Assembly (NCBI RefSeq): GCF_025144465.1 | Contig: NZ_CP083553.1 | Coordinates: 3,726,001 to 3,790,000, forward strand | Direction of reading: 5' to 3' | DNA: 64,000 nt | Source of the DNA: Leisingera sp. S132 | Lineage (GTDB): Bacteria > Pseudomonadota > Alphaproteobacteria > Rhodobacterales > Rhodobacteraceae | Shown: one piece after another, positions 8,005 through 16,700 of the stretch | How positions within the stretch are numbered: position 1 is the stretch's first letter | Layout of the letters: each line of letters opens with the position of its first letter | The notes under the pieces: generated by a model | Seen by the model: only the letters and a program-made list of their open reading frames with translations | Databases searched by the model: none | Told to the model about the DNA's origin: nothing | Made by a program: the position numbers and the translations under genes

Positions 8005-8703
8005 TCATTCCGCAGCAGCCAACTCCAAAGCGACAGCGGGCAGACCATCGATCCCGCCGCGTATTCTGTCACCTTTTTTAACAGCCCCAACTCCGGCAGG
8101 TGTCCCGGTCAAAATCAGGTCGCCTGGCCGCAGGTGATAAAATCCGGACAGGTGGCAGATTATGTCAGTAACAGACCAGATCATTTCTGAAAGCGTTGCT
8201 TGCTGCCGGATCTCCCCATTCACCTCCAGCCAGATGCGCTGATCTGATGGGCCTCCCCAATCTGGCGCCGGGATCAGCGGCGCCAGCACGGTTCCGTTTT
8301 CCAGATCCTTGCCCAGGTCCCAGGGCCGCTGTTTCTGCCGCTCGCGAATCTGCAGATCGCGCCGGGTCATATCCAAGGCACAACAATATCCATATATAGA
8401 GGCACGCGCAGATTCCGGTGTCGCCCGGAATACATGCCCGTCCAGCGCCACGGCCAGTTCCATCTCGTAGTGGAAGTTTTCAGTACCTGGGGGGTAGGGC
8501 ACGACCGCATCTGTCAGAACCGCATTTGCAGCCGCTTTGGTGAAATAAAACGGAGCTTCGCGGTCCACCTCGTTTCCCATCTCGGCGGCATGCGCGGCAT
8601 AGTTGCGCCCGACACAGAAAATCCGCCCTACCGGGTAGCCAGTATCTTTCCCGCTCACCGGAACAACCAGTGTTTCGGGAAGTTCGAACAGAAGCTCACC
8701 CAT
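8005..8703 (-). CDS. Fumarylacetoacetate hydrolase (FAH) family protein
   Basis: A 232-aa FAH-fold enzyme of the short type, close to fumarylpyruvate or acylpyruvate hydrolases, which cleave C-C bonds of beta-diketone acids. The metal ligands are visible as E80 and E82 in HYEMELAVAL and D111 in ALDMTRRDLQ; GRNYAAHAAEM near residue 33 is the usual signature. It lies upstream of TRAP operon 1 on the same strand, 323 bp away, so it may belong to the same catabolic function without sharing the transcript. The substrate is unknown. Confidence 0.88.
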   Translation of the reverse strand: MGELLFELPETLVVPVSGKDTGYPVGRIFCVGRNYAAHAAEMGNEVDREAPFYFTKAAANAVLTDAVVPYPPGTENFHYEMELAVALDGHVFRATPESARASIYGYCCALDMTRRDLQIRERQKQRPWDLGKDLENGTVLAPLIPAPDWGGPSDQRIWLEVNGEIRQQATLSEMIWSVTDIICHLSGFYHLRPGDLILTGTPAGVGAVKKGDRIRGGIDGLPAVALELAAAE

Positions 8704-8866
8704 CGGTGTTGTCCTTATATGTCCCTGCCTTCAGGTTTCACCCAAAGTCAGACCTATAAGTACCGCGGCTGTAAACCCCCGTTTAAGGCAGCAGCGCGCA
8801 CCGGTCCGGAAATGCAACTGCCGGAACGATTCTCGCCCTTGGAAGCAAACAACGGTGCGCCGCGGT

Positions 8867-9553
8867 TCAGCGGCCTGTTGCGCCCAGCACGGCGAGGCCG
8901 GTTCTGGCGATGATTTTGAGATCGGCCGGGAAGCTGCGGCGGCGGAGATAGGCGACGTCCAGCGCCACCCGTTCCTGATAGCTGACATCGTTGCGCCCCG
9001 AGACCTGCCACAATCCGGTGATGCCGGGCTTCTGGGCCAGATAGGCGCTGGCGCTGCTGCCGTATTTGGCCAGTTCCTTGGTGACGATGGGGCGCGGGCC
9101 GACAAAACTCATCTCGCCCTTCAGCACATTCCAGATCTGCGGCAGCTCATCCAGGCTGGTCTTGCGCAGGACATGGCCCAGGCGGCTGATGCGCGGATCC
9201 TTGGCCAGCTTGTGATCGCGCTCCCATTCGGCTGCGGCTGCGGGATCGGCGTCCAGATGCGCCTGCAGCCGGGCTTCGGCATCCGCCACCATGCTGCGCA
9301 CCTTCCAGCACTTGAACGGCTTGCCGTCCCGCCCGACCCGGGTGTGGCCGAAAAAGCCGGGGCCGCCATCGCGGCGCACCAGCCCCCACAGCAACAGGAT
9401 CACAGGCACCAGAACCGGCAGCAGCAGCAGCGCAAAACCGATATCGAAGAGCCGCTTTCCCGCCTTGGCGTAAAGACCGGCCGGGACCTGCACGGGCAGA
9501 TGGTGATCAGCAGAGCCTTCTGCGGAATACGCAGCCAGTGCAAAATCCTGCAT
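8867..9553 (-). CDS. Exopolysaccharide sugar transferase (undecaprenyl-phosphate sugar phosphotransferase)
   Basis: A 228-aa member of the bacterial sugar transferase family (ExoY/PssY type), which transfers a sugar-1-phosphate onto undecaprenyl phosphate to start repeat-unit synthesis. One membrane helix is at about residues 35-57, followed by the cytosolic catalytic part with [27 protein letters not shown] and [17 protein letters not shown] 9553 is preferred over the TTG two codons upstream. It heads toward the VPEID-CTERM gene region, typical of roseobacter polysaccharide loci. Confidence 0.92.
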   Translation of the reverse strand: MQDFALAAYSAEGSADHHLPVQVPAGLYAKAGKRLFDIGFALLLLPVLVPVILLLWGLVRRDGGPGFFGHTRVGRDGKPFKCWKVRSMVADAEARLQAHLDADPAAAAEWERDHKLAKDPRISRLGHVLRKTSLDELPQIWNVLKGEMSFVGPRPIVTKELAKYGSSASAYLAQKPGITGLWQVSGRNDVSYQERVALDVAYLRRRSFPADLKIIARTGLAVLGATGR

Positions 9554-9713
9554 CGTCAAACACCCTGAATGTAAATTGATTCAACCAAAACCCACACGCA
9601 AAACGGTACGGGCAGGTTCTCAATACATCCAAATTGCAACAAATTTAAGTGGCAATTTCTATAGTTTTGAAATCCGGCGGCGGTGTGCCGCCGCAGCCGG
9701 ATCGCGGCAGCGG
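9554..9713. promoter_or_regulatory. AT-rich leader of the sugar transferase gene with a GC hairpin
   Basis: 160 bp between the VPEID-CTERM gene and the sugar transferase. A perfect 7-bp hairpin (gcggcgg/ccgccgc, 9677-9694) just past the VPEID-CTERM stop could end that transcript, although no T-run follows. The rest is clearly AT-richer than either gene and probably holds the sugar transferase promoter. Confidence 0.4.
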
Positions 9714-9968
9714 TCAAGCCCGGCTCCGGCGGTCCGCTTCCCAGGCCAGCACCAGCGCCGCGCCCACCGCCGCCAGCGCCAGCAGGCCGGCGCCCGCATC
9801 AATCTCCGGCACCCCATGCGGATTGCCGACGCCGTTGTTGAAGCCGCCGCCATTGCCGTTGCCCCAGCCGCCGCCATTGGTGCTGCCATTTCCGTTGGCA
9901 AACGCAGCTGTCAGGGTCATGCAGTGCACCGCACAGACGGCACCTGCAGCAGTCAGAAAGGTTTTCAT
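9714..9968 (-). CDS. VPEID-CTERM sorting-domain protein
   Basis: An 84-aa exported protein: signal peptide (about 1-24), a short Gly/Asn-rich mature part (25-51, repeated NGN/GGG), then the tripartite sorting tag with VPEID at 53-57, a hydrophobic helix (about 59-75) and a basic end (RRSR). This is the roseobacter VPEID-CTERM signal. It is recognised by a dedicated exosortase, which normally cleaves near the motif and is linked to polysaccharide production. No exosortase gene is in the window. The mature part is so short that the protein may be mostly sorting signal plus linker. Confidence 0.85.
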   Translation of the reverse strand: MKTFLTAAGAVCAVHCMTLTAAFANGNGSTNGGGWGNGNGGGFNNGVGNPHGVPEIDAGAGLLALAAVGAALVLAWEADRRSRA

Positions 9969-10128
9969 TGCTCCGGCCTCACTAGAAAAGGATAGGTTTC
10001 AATTCGAAGACCGCTAACACTTTTCCGAAAATTGCGCAATTTCCGCCACCGGGCAACCCCGGCCTTGGCGGCCATCTGTGTCCGGGCTGCACCGCCGCCG
10101 CCCGCCGGCCGCCCCCTGGAATCAGACC

Positions 10129-10896
10129 CTAACTGCGCACCTGCAGGAACCGCGGCGCGCTGCCGTCCAGGCAGACCGCGGACAGCGCCCCGCCGGCATA
10201 GGCGCCGGTATCGATGGCAATCCGGCCCTGCGCCGCCGCGGGCGCCGCAACGATGGTGTGCCCGTGCACCACCCAGATCCCGTCCCGGCGCGGCCGCCGC
10301 AAAAACGCCGGATGTCCCCACAGCAGCACGTCCTGCGGCTGCGCCTCCGGGGCCGCGCCCGGATCCGCGCCGGCATGCACCACCAGCACTGTGCCCGTCC
10401 GCAGCGAGGCCGGAAGCCCGGCCAGCCAGGCAATCAGCGCCGCCCCCATCCGGTCGCGCAGGTCATCGCGGCAGCCGCGCAGCTCCTCCGCCGTCATCTG
10501 CGGCCGCACCCCGCGGACCCCGAAGGACGCCAGCGTCTGCAGCCCGCCATTGCGGATCCAGCGCCCGCCCGCGCGGGCCGGATCCTCCAGGAACGCCAGC
10601 AGCATCGCCTCGTGGTTGCCCATCAGGCAGGTCAGATCCGCCCGGCCGCTCAGATAGCGCAGCACCCCCGCGCTCTGCTCGCCCCGGTCGATATAGTCGC
10701 CCGCCAGCACCGTCCGGTGGCCCGGCGGCACCTTGGCCAGCATCGCCTCCAGCAGCTCCAGGCAGCCATGCACATCGCCGATCACGCACAGCGGCGCCCC
10801 CGGCGCCGGGTCGTCAAACCGGGCCGCCGGCCAGAGACTGTTGAACAAGGATGACAGCACGGATGCCAGGCCTCCCGGCGGCCCCGGATGCAGCAA
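10129..10896 (-). CDS. Calcineurin-like metallophosphatase (serine/threonine phosphatase family)
   Basis: A 255-aa phosphoesterase with the complete metal-binding set: GDVHG (40-44), GDYIDRG (66-72), GNHE (93-96), a His in VVHAG and GH in VVHGHT. It resembles bacterial PrpA/ApaH-like phosphatases that act on phosphoproteins or dinucleoside polyphosphates. No signal peptide is seen. Its place between exopolysaccharide genes suggests a regulatory role there, but that is inference. Codon use is strikingly GC-rich. Confidence 0.88.
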   Translation of the reverse strand: MLHPGPPGGLASVLSSLFNSLWPAARFDDPAPGAPLCVIGDVHGCLELLEAMLAKVPPGHRTVLAGDYIDRGEQSAGVLRYLSGRADLTCLMGNHEAMLLAFLEDPARAGGRWIRNGGLQTLASFGVRGVRPQMTAEELRGCRDDLRDRMGAALIAWLAGLPASLRTGTVLVVHAGADPGAAPEAQPQDVLLWGHPAFLRRPRRDGIWVVHGHTIVAAPAAAQGRIAIDTGAYAGGALSAVCLDGSAPRFLQVRS

Positions 10897-10979
10897 AATC
10901 CCGGCGCAGGGCCGCGCGCCGGGGCAAGGACTGTCTCAGGGTGATACCCCCCCGCCCGCTGCGGGGCAAGGCGGCCCGC

Positions 10980-11483
10980 TCAGGCGCGGCTGCAGGCGGG
11001 CACCCCCATGCGGATGATCTCGCTGCCCTTGATCTTGTGCACCCCGGAAATCCGGTTGCGCCCCTCCGCCATGAACCAGGACTGCAGCGGCGCCGGGTAA
11101 TACTGCGCCATCACCCGGCTGAAATAGTCGAACTTCTCCTGGGTCAGGCGCCGCCCCCCGCGCGAGGGGCCGTGGAAGCCGAAAGTGGTGGCCGGATCGA
11201 CACAGGCCCCCGGCAGGCCCAGGAACATGGTGCAGGTGGAATAGCAGACCTTGCCGCGGATCTCGACCCGCACCCCGTGCTTCTGCAGGTTGCTGAGCTC
11301 GATCAGCCGGTCATGCAGGTAGCCGCCGCGGTCGCTGCCCACCACATAGGTCTGCTGGGCCGCCGCCGCAGACGGCTGCAGCATCAGCGCCAGGCCGCAG
11401 GCGGCGGCCGCCCTAGCGGCCAGGCGACAGGCGGCCAGGCGAAGGGCGGAACGGGCGCGGGACAGGGGGGCAAGGGCCGGCAT
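10980..11483 (-). CDS. Secreted ClpP/crotonase-like protein (COG3904 type)
   Basis: A 167-aa protein from ATG 11483, which has GGAG nine bases upstream; the longer frame to 11564 lacks support. A hydrophobic, alanine-rich leader (about 12-43) looks like a signal peptide. The mature part has the pattern of predicted periplasmic ClpP-like proteins: CYSTCTMFL with a possible nucleophile S82, and FGFHGPS with H104. Whether it is an active serine protease is unknown. It is the third small gene in the polysaccharide locus and shares its very high GC. Confidence 0.7.
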   Translation of the reverse strand: MPALAPLSRARSALRLAACRLAARAAAACGLALMLQPSAAAAQQTYVVGSDRGGYLHDRLIELSNLQKHGVRVEIRGKVCYSTCTMFLGLPGACVDPATTFGFHGPSRGGRRLTQEKFDYFSRVMAQYYPAPLQSWFMAEGRNRISGVHKIKGSEIIRMGVPACSRA

Positions 11484-11726
11484 GGTCAGATCTCCAAGGC
11501 AAACACGGGCGTTGGAGACTGGATAGACACCCCCTGCGGGCGGGCCGGGGTGCGGATGTGGCAAAAGTTAGTACATTATCAACACTTTAGCCCGCATGTT
11601 AGGCAAATTTTAAGGGATCTTAACGCAGCCCCGCCAAACCCAAGCCGAACCCGCTCAGATCAGCCCGAAATCCCCGGAAGCAACCGCCGCCGCCGCAACA
11701 CATCTCGCTGCAGGCAAGCAAGTTGC

Positions 11727-12767
11727 TCAGCCAGCCGCGTGCGGCAAGACTGCTGGGCGGTAGTACTCCTGATACCACTCCACGAAACGGCAAACACCCT
11801 CTTGCACTGCAGTCTGCGGCTTATAGCCCGTGAGGCTTTGCAGCAGCGACGCATCTGCCCAGGTGGCAGGCACATCACCGGCCTGCATTGGCATCAGGTT
11901 CTGCTGAGCCTTGCAGCCAGTGGCCGCTTCGATGGCTTCAATAAATGTGGTCAGCCGGACGGACTCGGAATTGCCGATATTGACGACCCTGTGCGGCGCA
12001 ACCGGCGAAAGACTGTCCCCCTCCGGCACAACACCGTCTGCCGGGCGGACCGGCATCGCATCCAGCAACAGGCGGATTGCTTCAACCAAATCAGTTACAT
12101 AGGTAAAGTCACGTTTCATGTCGCCGAAATTGTAAACGTCTATCGGCGTACCTTCGAGGATCGCCTTGGTGAACTTGAACAAGGCCATATCAGGCCGCCC
12201 CCATGGGCCATAGACGGTGAAGAAGCGGAACATGGTTACTGGCAAGCCAAACAAATGAGCATAGGAATGCGCCATGTTTTCAGTCGCCTTCTTGGTGGCG
12301 GCATAGAAGGACATCTGGTGATCGGCCTTCTGGGTTTCCTTGTAGGGCATTCCGGTATTGGCGCCAAAAGCCGACGACGTGGAGGCCAGCAGCATGTGGT
12401 GTGGCGGATAAGCGCGGGCAGCCTCCAGGATTTCGAAAGTGCCGGTTATATTGCTTTCCAGATAGGACCGCGGATTTTCGATGGAATAACGCACCCCGGC
12501 TTGGGCTGCGAGATGCACAACGTAGTCCGGCCTGTGCCCTGCAAACAGATCCAGCATGAGACCCGGCTCTTCGATGCTGCGGTTGACCACTGTGAAATCC
12601 GGGTGCTGAACCAGCTTCGCCTGACGGTCTTTTTTGAGCTGGACACTGTAGTAGTCAGAGAGGTTATCGATACCCAAAACGCGAAAACCGGCCTCCAGCA
12701 GCAACTGACACAAGTGGTAGCCAATAAATCCGGATGACCCGGTGACAAGGACGGTTTGCTGGGTCAT
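11727..12767 (-). CDS. NAD-dependent epimerase, probable UDP-glucuronate 4-epimerase
   Basis: A 346-aa extended short-chain dehydrogenase. The Rossmann glycine motif VTGSSGFIG is at 8-16, GIDNLSDYY follows, and the catalytic Tyr/Lys lie in SFYAATKKATE. The pattern matches CapI-type enzymes that convert UDP-glucuronate to UDP-galacturonate for polysaccharides. ATG 12767 is chosen because TAGGAGCAGACAG precedes it and the Rossmann motif begins directly after; about 40 upstream residues are rejected. It supports the exopolysaccharide assignment of this region. Confidence 0.88.
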   Translation of the reverse strand: MTQQTVLVTGSSGFIGYHLCQLLLEAGFRVLGIDNLSDYYSVQLKKDRQAKLVQHPDFTVVNRSIEEPGLMLDLFAGHRPDYVVHLAAQAGVRYSIENPRSYLESNITGTFEILEAARAYPPHHMLLASTSSAFGANTGMPYKETQKADHQMSFYAATKKATENMAHSYAHLFGLPVTMFRFFTVYGPWGRPDMALFKFTKAILEGTPIDVYNFGDMKRDFTYVTDLVEAIRLLLDAMPVRPADGVVPEGDSLSPVAPHRVVNIGNSESVRLTTFIEAIEAATGCKAQQNLMPMQAGDVPATWADASLLQSLTGYKPQTAVQEGVCRFVEWYQEYYRPAVLPHAAG

Positions 12768-13027
12768 CTGTCTGCTCCTAGATCTGTCTGAGCCGCGAAG
12801 GTTGAATCGCGGCGCAATGGTGCTGTTTTGCAGGTGCTCCGGCATCCGCTGTAGTTTATCGCAAGCCAGGTTGGGCCGGGCCATGCCCGGTGGTCATGCA
12901 CAATACGTAAGCCAAAGAAAAGGTTAAACAACCCAGCCCGTACTACTCACCCCAAATACGAAGCCCGCACGGAAACAGGCCTGGCTGCGGCTTTGTGCCC
13001 GTTCTTTCAGACAGCAGCGGACAAACA

Positions 13028-13732
13028 TCAGCCGGGTTGCCGGCCGTCCCCCATGTACAGCTTTTGCATATCCACGAAGCATCCGTTCTCCAGACGTTGC
13101 CGGATCGCAGCCCAGCCTTCAGGGTTGCCCTGGATGGCCCTGTAAAGCTCCGCCGGGATTGTCATATATTCGAGAAACTGCTCTGATCCTGTCTCCAGCC
13201 AGGCGAAGACATAGCCGTCAGTCTCCTCGTCCGCCTCAACCAGGCGCAGTTCTATCCCTTCGGCCATCGGAACCGACTCGACGCTGCGCAGGATATGCAG
13301 CTTCATCATCTCCACGATAGCATCATCAAGGCCCAGCTGCCTGACCAGGAGTTTCTCCCGCACCGCGGGCCAGCCGAAGGTCAGCCGCACCGCTAGGCCG
13401 CTGCCGACGTCTCGGGCCGCTGCCGGGGCCTTCGCCCCGTAGCTGGTATCGAACAGGGCCTTGGCGTCGTCCTCCAGCCCCAGGTGGTCGCGCAGGCGGC
13501 TGGCGGGCATTGCGACGATCCATTGTCCGCGGCCCGCATCCAGGTAGTTGAACTGCGGCTGCAGCCGGAAACCTTCGCCGCAGGTGCCGCATTCGGCGTC
13601 CTGGAAACGGTCCTCCAGAATGTCTTCGCGCAGGTCGGGGCGGCGGTCAGCGTTCACGCTGCCCACGGCCATCATGGTCACCGGCGCCTCGCAGTGCGGA
13701 CAGACCAGATTGACAGGGTGAAATAGGGACAT
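13028..13732 (-). CDS. CpXC-domain protein
   Basis: A 234-aa cytosolic protein with an N-terminal CpXC-type zinc-ribbon: C11-P-H-C14 and C48-G-T-C51. The remaining ~180 residues show no motif I can name. The start is 22 bp after the stop of the 1845-aa protein on the same strand, so the two are almost certainly co-transcribed. CpXC domains are known as a conserved cysteine module of unknown function. An accessory, chaperone or immunity role for the giant neighbour is possible but unproven. Confidence 0.85.
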   Translation of the reverse strand: MSLFHPVNLVCPHCEAPVTMMAVGSVNADRRPDLREDILEDRFQDAECGTCGEGFRLQPQFNYLDAGRGQWIVAMPASRLRDHLGLEDDAKALFDTSYGAKAPAAARDVGSGLAVRLTFGWPAVREKLLVRQLGLDDAIVEMMKLHILRSVESVPMAEGIELRLVEADEETDGYVFAWLETGSEQFLEYMTIPAELYRAIQGNPEGWAAIRQRLENGCFVDMQKLYMGDGRQPG

Positions 13733-13754
13733 TGGTCAGCAGCCTTTCAACGGG

Positions 13755-16700
13755 TCAGAGTTTCGACAGCCAGCCAACCGCGGGGTGGTTCGGCTTCAGC
13801 TTTCCGGAATGATAGGCCGCATAAAGCTCTGAGAACCATTCACCCGGTGCCCGGAACTGGTAGCCGGTGATCCCCTTGGCGCGCTCGCTCAGAAGGTAGG
13901 AGTTCCAGGCGTTGGGGTAGCTTTCCTGGTAGACCACGCCGCCGATCGCCAGCTTCTTGGCGGTGGCCATGCTGGACCAGGGCTGCGCCGGTTCCGACGC
14001 CATGTCGACAAAGGCCTGCATCTGGATACGGCGGCTTTCCCAATCCTCATCCGAGCAGGTTTCGTCCTCCGGTTTGGAAGGCACATGGGCACTTTTGTTA
14101 TGCGCCATGTATTCGGTGACATAAGCGGTGTCATAGCTGAATTTCTTGGCAATCTTGTCCGCGATACCGGAGATATCCATACCGTGCTCGGTCCAGCCTC
14201 CGTATTCCTTCTTCTTGCCATTGCTGTTCATGAAACCATGCTTGTCGTCCACCGCATGGCCAACCTCATGCAGGGTGTTCCAGTTAAAGAAGGTGACCGG
14301 CTCCTCATTGGCGGGCTTGCATTTCTCCAGTTCCGCACGCTCTTCCGGGGTGGCGGCATCATCCAGGCTGCCCACCGCGTCGTCACTGCCGAAGGCATAG
14401 TTGGGCGACGCTCCGGCGTCTCCCTCATGCATCACAATCCGCTTCTTGTCTCCCTGGTACATTGACCCGCCTTTGGCCGCCTCGTTCACGGCGAAATTTT
14501 GCAGCGAGTCATTGTTCAGCGTGTGATCCAGCGGCAGGTCCTGCATCGCCTTGTAGAAAGCGACGATATTCGGCCCCTTCAGGTTATTGTCAGCAATCTC
14601 TGAAGCCGGAGCCAGATTCTCGTTGCTGAAGTTCTTGATATCGCACCCGAACCGCGCCTTGAAAGCGACCTTGACCACGGCGCGCTGCGCCTCCGGCTCC
14701 AGGTTATCGATCATCGCATCCAGTTCCGCGGTGCCGTTGGGCCGCGACAGGATTTCCTTGATATCGTCTTCCTTGGGCGGCGTGTTGGCACGCATTTCTG
14801 CCATCACAAAGGCACTGGTGCCGATAGCACGAGCCTCTTCCAGCAGATTGACACCGTCGCCAGGTTTCTTGCCGGCCACGGCCGCCGCCGCATCGCCCAG
14901 CTTCTTGCGCATTGCGTCGATGCTGGGCTTGATGGCATAGCGGTGCTCGTGCTTCTCCAGCACGCTCAGGCGCGGCTCAACCTCTGGCTTGGCGCGCAGT
15001 TCCTTATATTTCTGGTGCTGCTCCGCCATTTCCAGCGCCGCTTTAGTCCGGGAAATGGCGGCCTCGATATCGGCGCTGACCTTGCCGTAGTTCTGGCCGC
15101 CCTTGGCAGCGGTTCCGGCGCCATCCAGAAGCTTTTCGATCGCATCTGTCTCGTCCTTCACATAGGCAGCTTCCGCGTGGCTTGTAAGAGGCGGCAGCGC
15201 GGAACGGGCGCGGGTGATTTCCTGCGCGATGAAGGCATATTGCGAGATCACCTCATTGGCAGTGTTGCAGGCCTCCAGCGCTGCCTTGAGATGGCCCTTG
15301 GCGGTCTTGGCGTCCAGCCCGTCCTTCTGGCAGTTCTCAATCTCGGTATTGGCGGTGTCCAGATGGGTCTTGGCGACGTCGGCGTTCTCGCGGCTGCCCA
15401 CTGCCTTGATCGACAGTTTCGCCGCTTGCACCTGCGGCCACCAGGGGGCGCTATCCTCGTCGCCGCCGATGGCGGAGTTCACCGCCTCAAGAATGCCATG
15501 GGTATTGGCGGAACTGATCGCCTCCTCAGCAGATTTGTTCACCTCCTCAGCCATGGTCTTGGCGGTGGCGTAGTCGCTGGGTGCCAGCTTGGTTAGATTG
15601 TCGTATTTTGCGGTCAACCGGGTCAGCTGGGCCTGGATCGCGTCTGCGTGTTTGTGGCCCTTGGCCTCGGCCAACTTACCCTCGGCGGCGGCACGGGCGG
15701 ATTCGTAATCAGACGAGCCCTTGACCGACTTCAGCAGCGCCTTGGCGTCCTCAGCGATCTGCTTCAACAGCTTGATCGCCTGGGTATAATCGTTGTCGGT
15801 CAAATCAGTCCGCGCGGTGTCAAGCTTGGCGGCCGTCAGCCGGTCGGTCAGCGTCTTGATCCGGTCCTTGGTGGCATCATTGCTTTCCGGCGCCAGCGCA
15901 TCCACCGCTGCTTGAGTGTCTGTTACTGTTTGGTTGTAGGGAGCGGCTGCGGCCAGCAGGAGCTTGCAGGCCTCAATCTTTTGATACGCCTTTTCGAACA
16001 TCCTGAGCGCGGCCGAATAAGTATGGGCGGCCTTCATCGCCTCGTATTTGGCAAAATCAGCATCGGCACGGGCAATCTGATGCACCCCGGCCTCCTTGCC
16101 CGGGCCGATCAGCGTGGCGCGTGGTGTTTTGAAGAAGGGGGTTTCCCAGCCCAGCACGGTTTTCAGGGTCTTCAGATCCTCATCCGTCGCCTTCTCCCAG
16201 CCTGCGGCGGCCTTGGCTTTCTCTGCTGCGCCCTTGAAATCGCGGGATGTCTGTTTGGCGGTGCATTCGTCCAGAAGGTCCTGCACCTCGGTCTTGCGGT
16301 GGGTCAGCTGGGTTTCAACATCGCCGCCCTCGGTAGTGATCTTGGCGATGATCGCCGTGGCCTTGGTGCGGTCCGCCTTGATTGCTTTGAAAATCTCCCC
16401 GTCGGCCCGGGCCTGATCCGCGATCTTGCGCGCGGCAGCAAGCTTGGCCTCCGCCCCCTTGTAGTCATAGGCTTCAGGCTTGATCAGGTTACCCGCCTCG
16501 CCAGTCAGCCGGGTGATGTCATCCAGATGCGGCTGCAGGCAATTGACATCGTTCAGCGGAGCCAATGCAGCCGCCTGTGCGTCCAGCGAGGTCTTCAGTT
16601 CGCCAAAGGCACGGTGCTGGTGGACCAGCACCATCGCCATCTTCAAGTTCGAGATGGCGCTGTCCAGATATGCGCGGGCATCGTCGTATTTCTTGGCGGT

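Noticed and set aside
8434-8913. 159-codon plus-strand frame opposite the FAH-family gene
   Set aside because: It overlaps the metal-binding region of a well-supported gene and has no motif or start signal.
10851-12737. 628-codon plus-strand frame across the ClpP-like and epimerase genes
   Set aside because: It overlaps two genes with clear motifs in the opposite direction and has low-complexity composition from GC-rich DNA.
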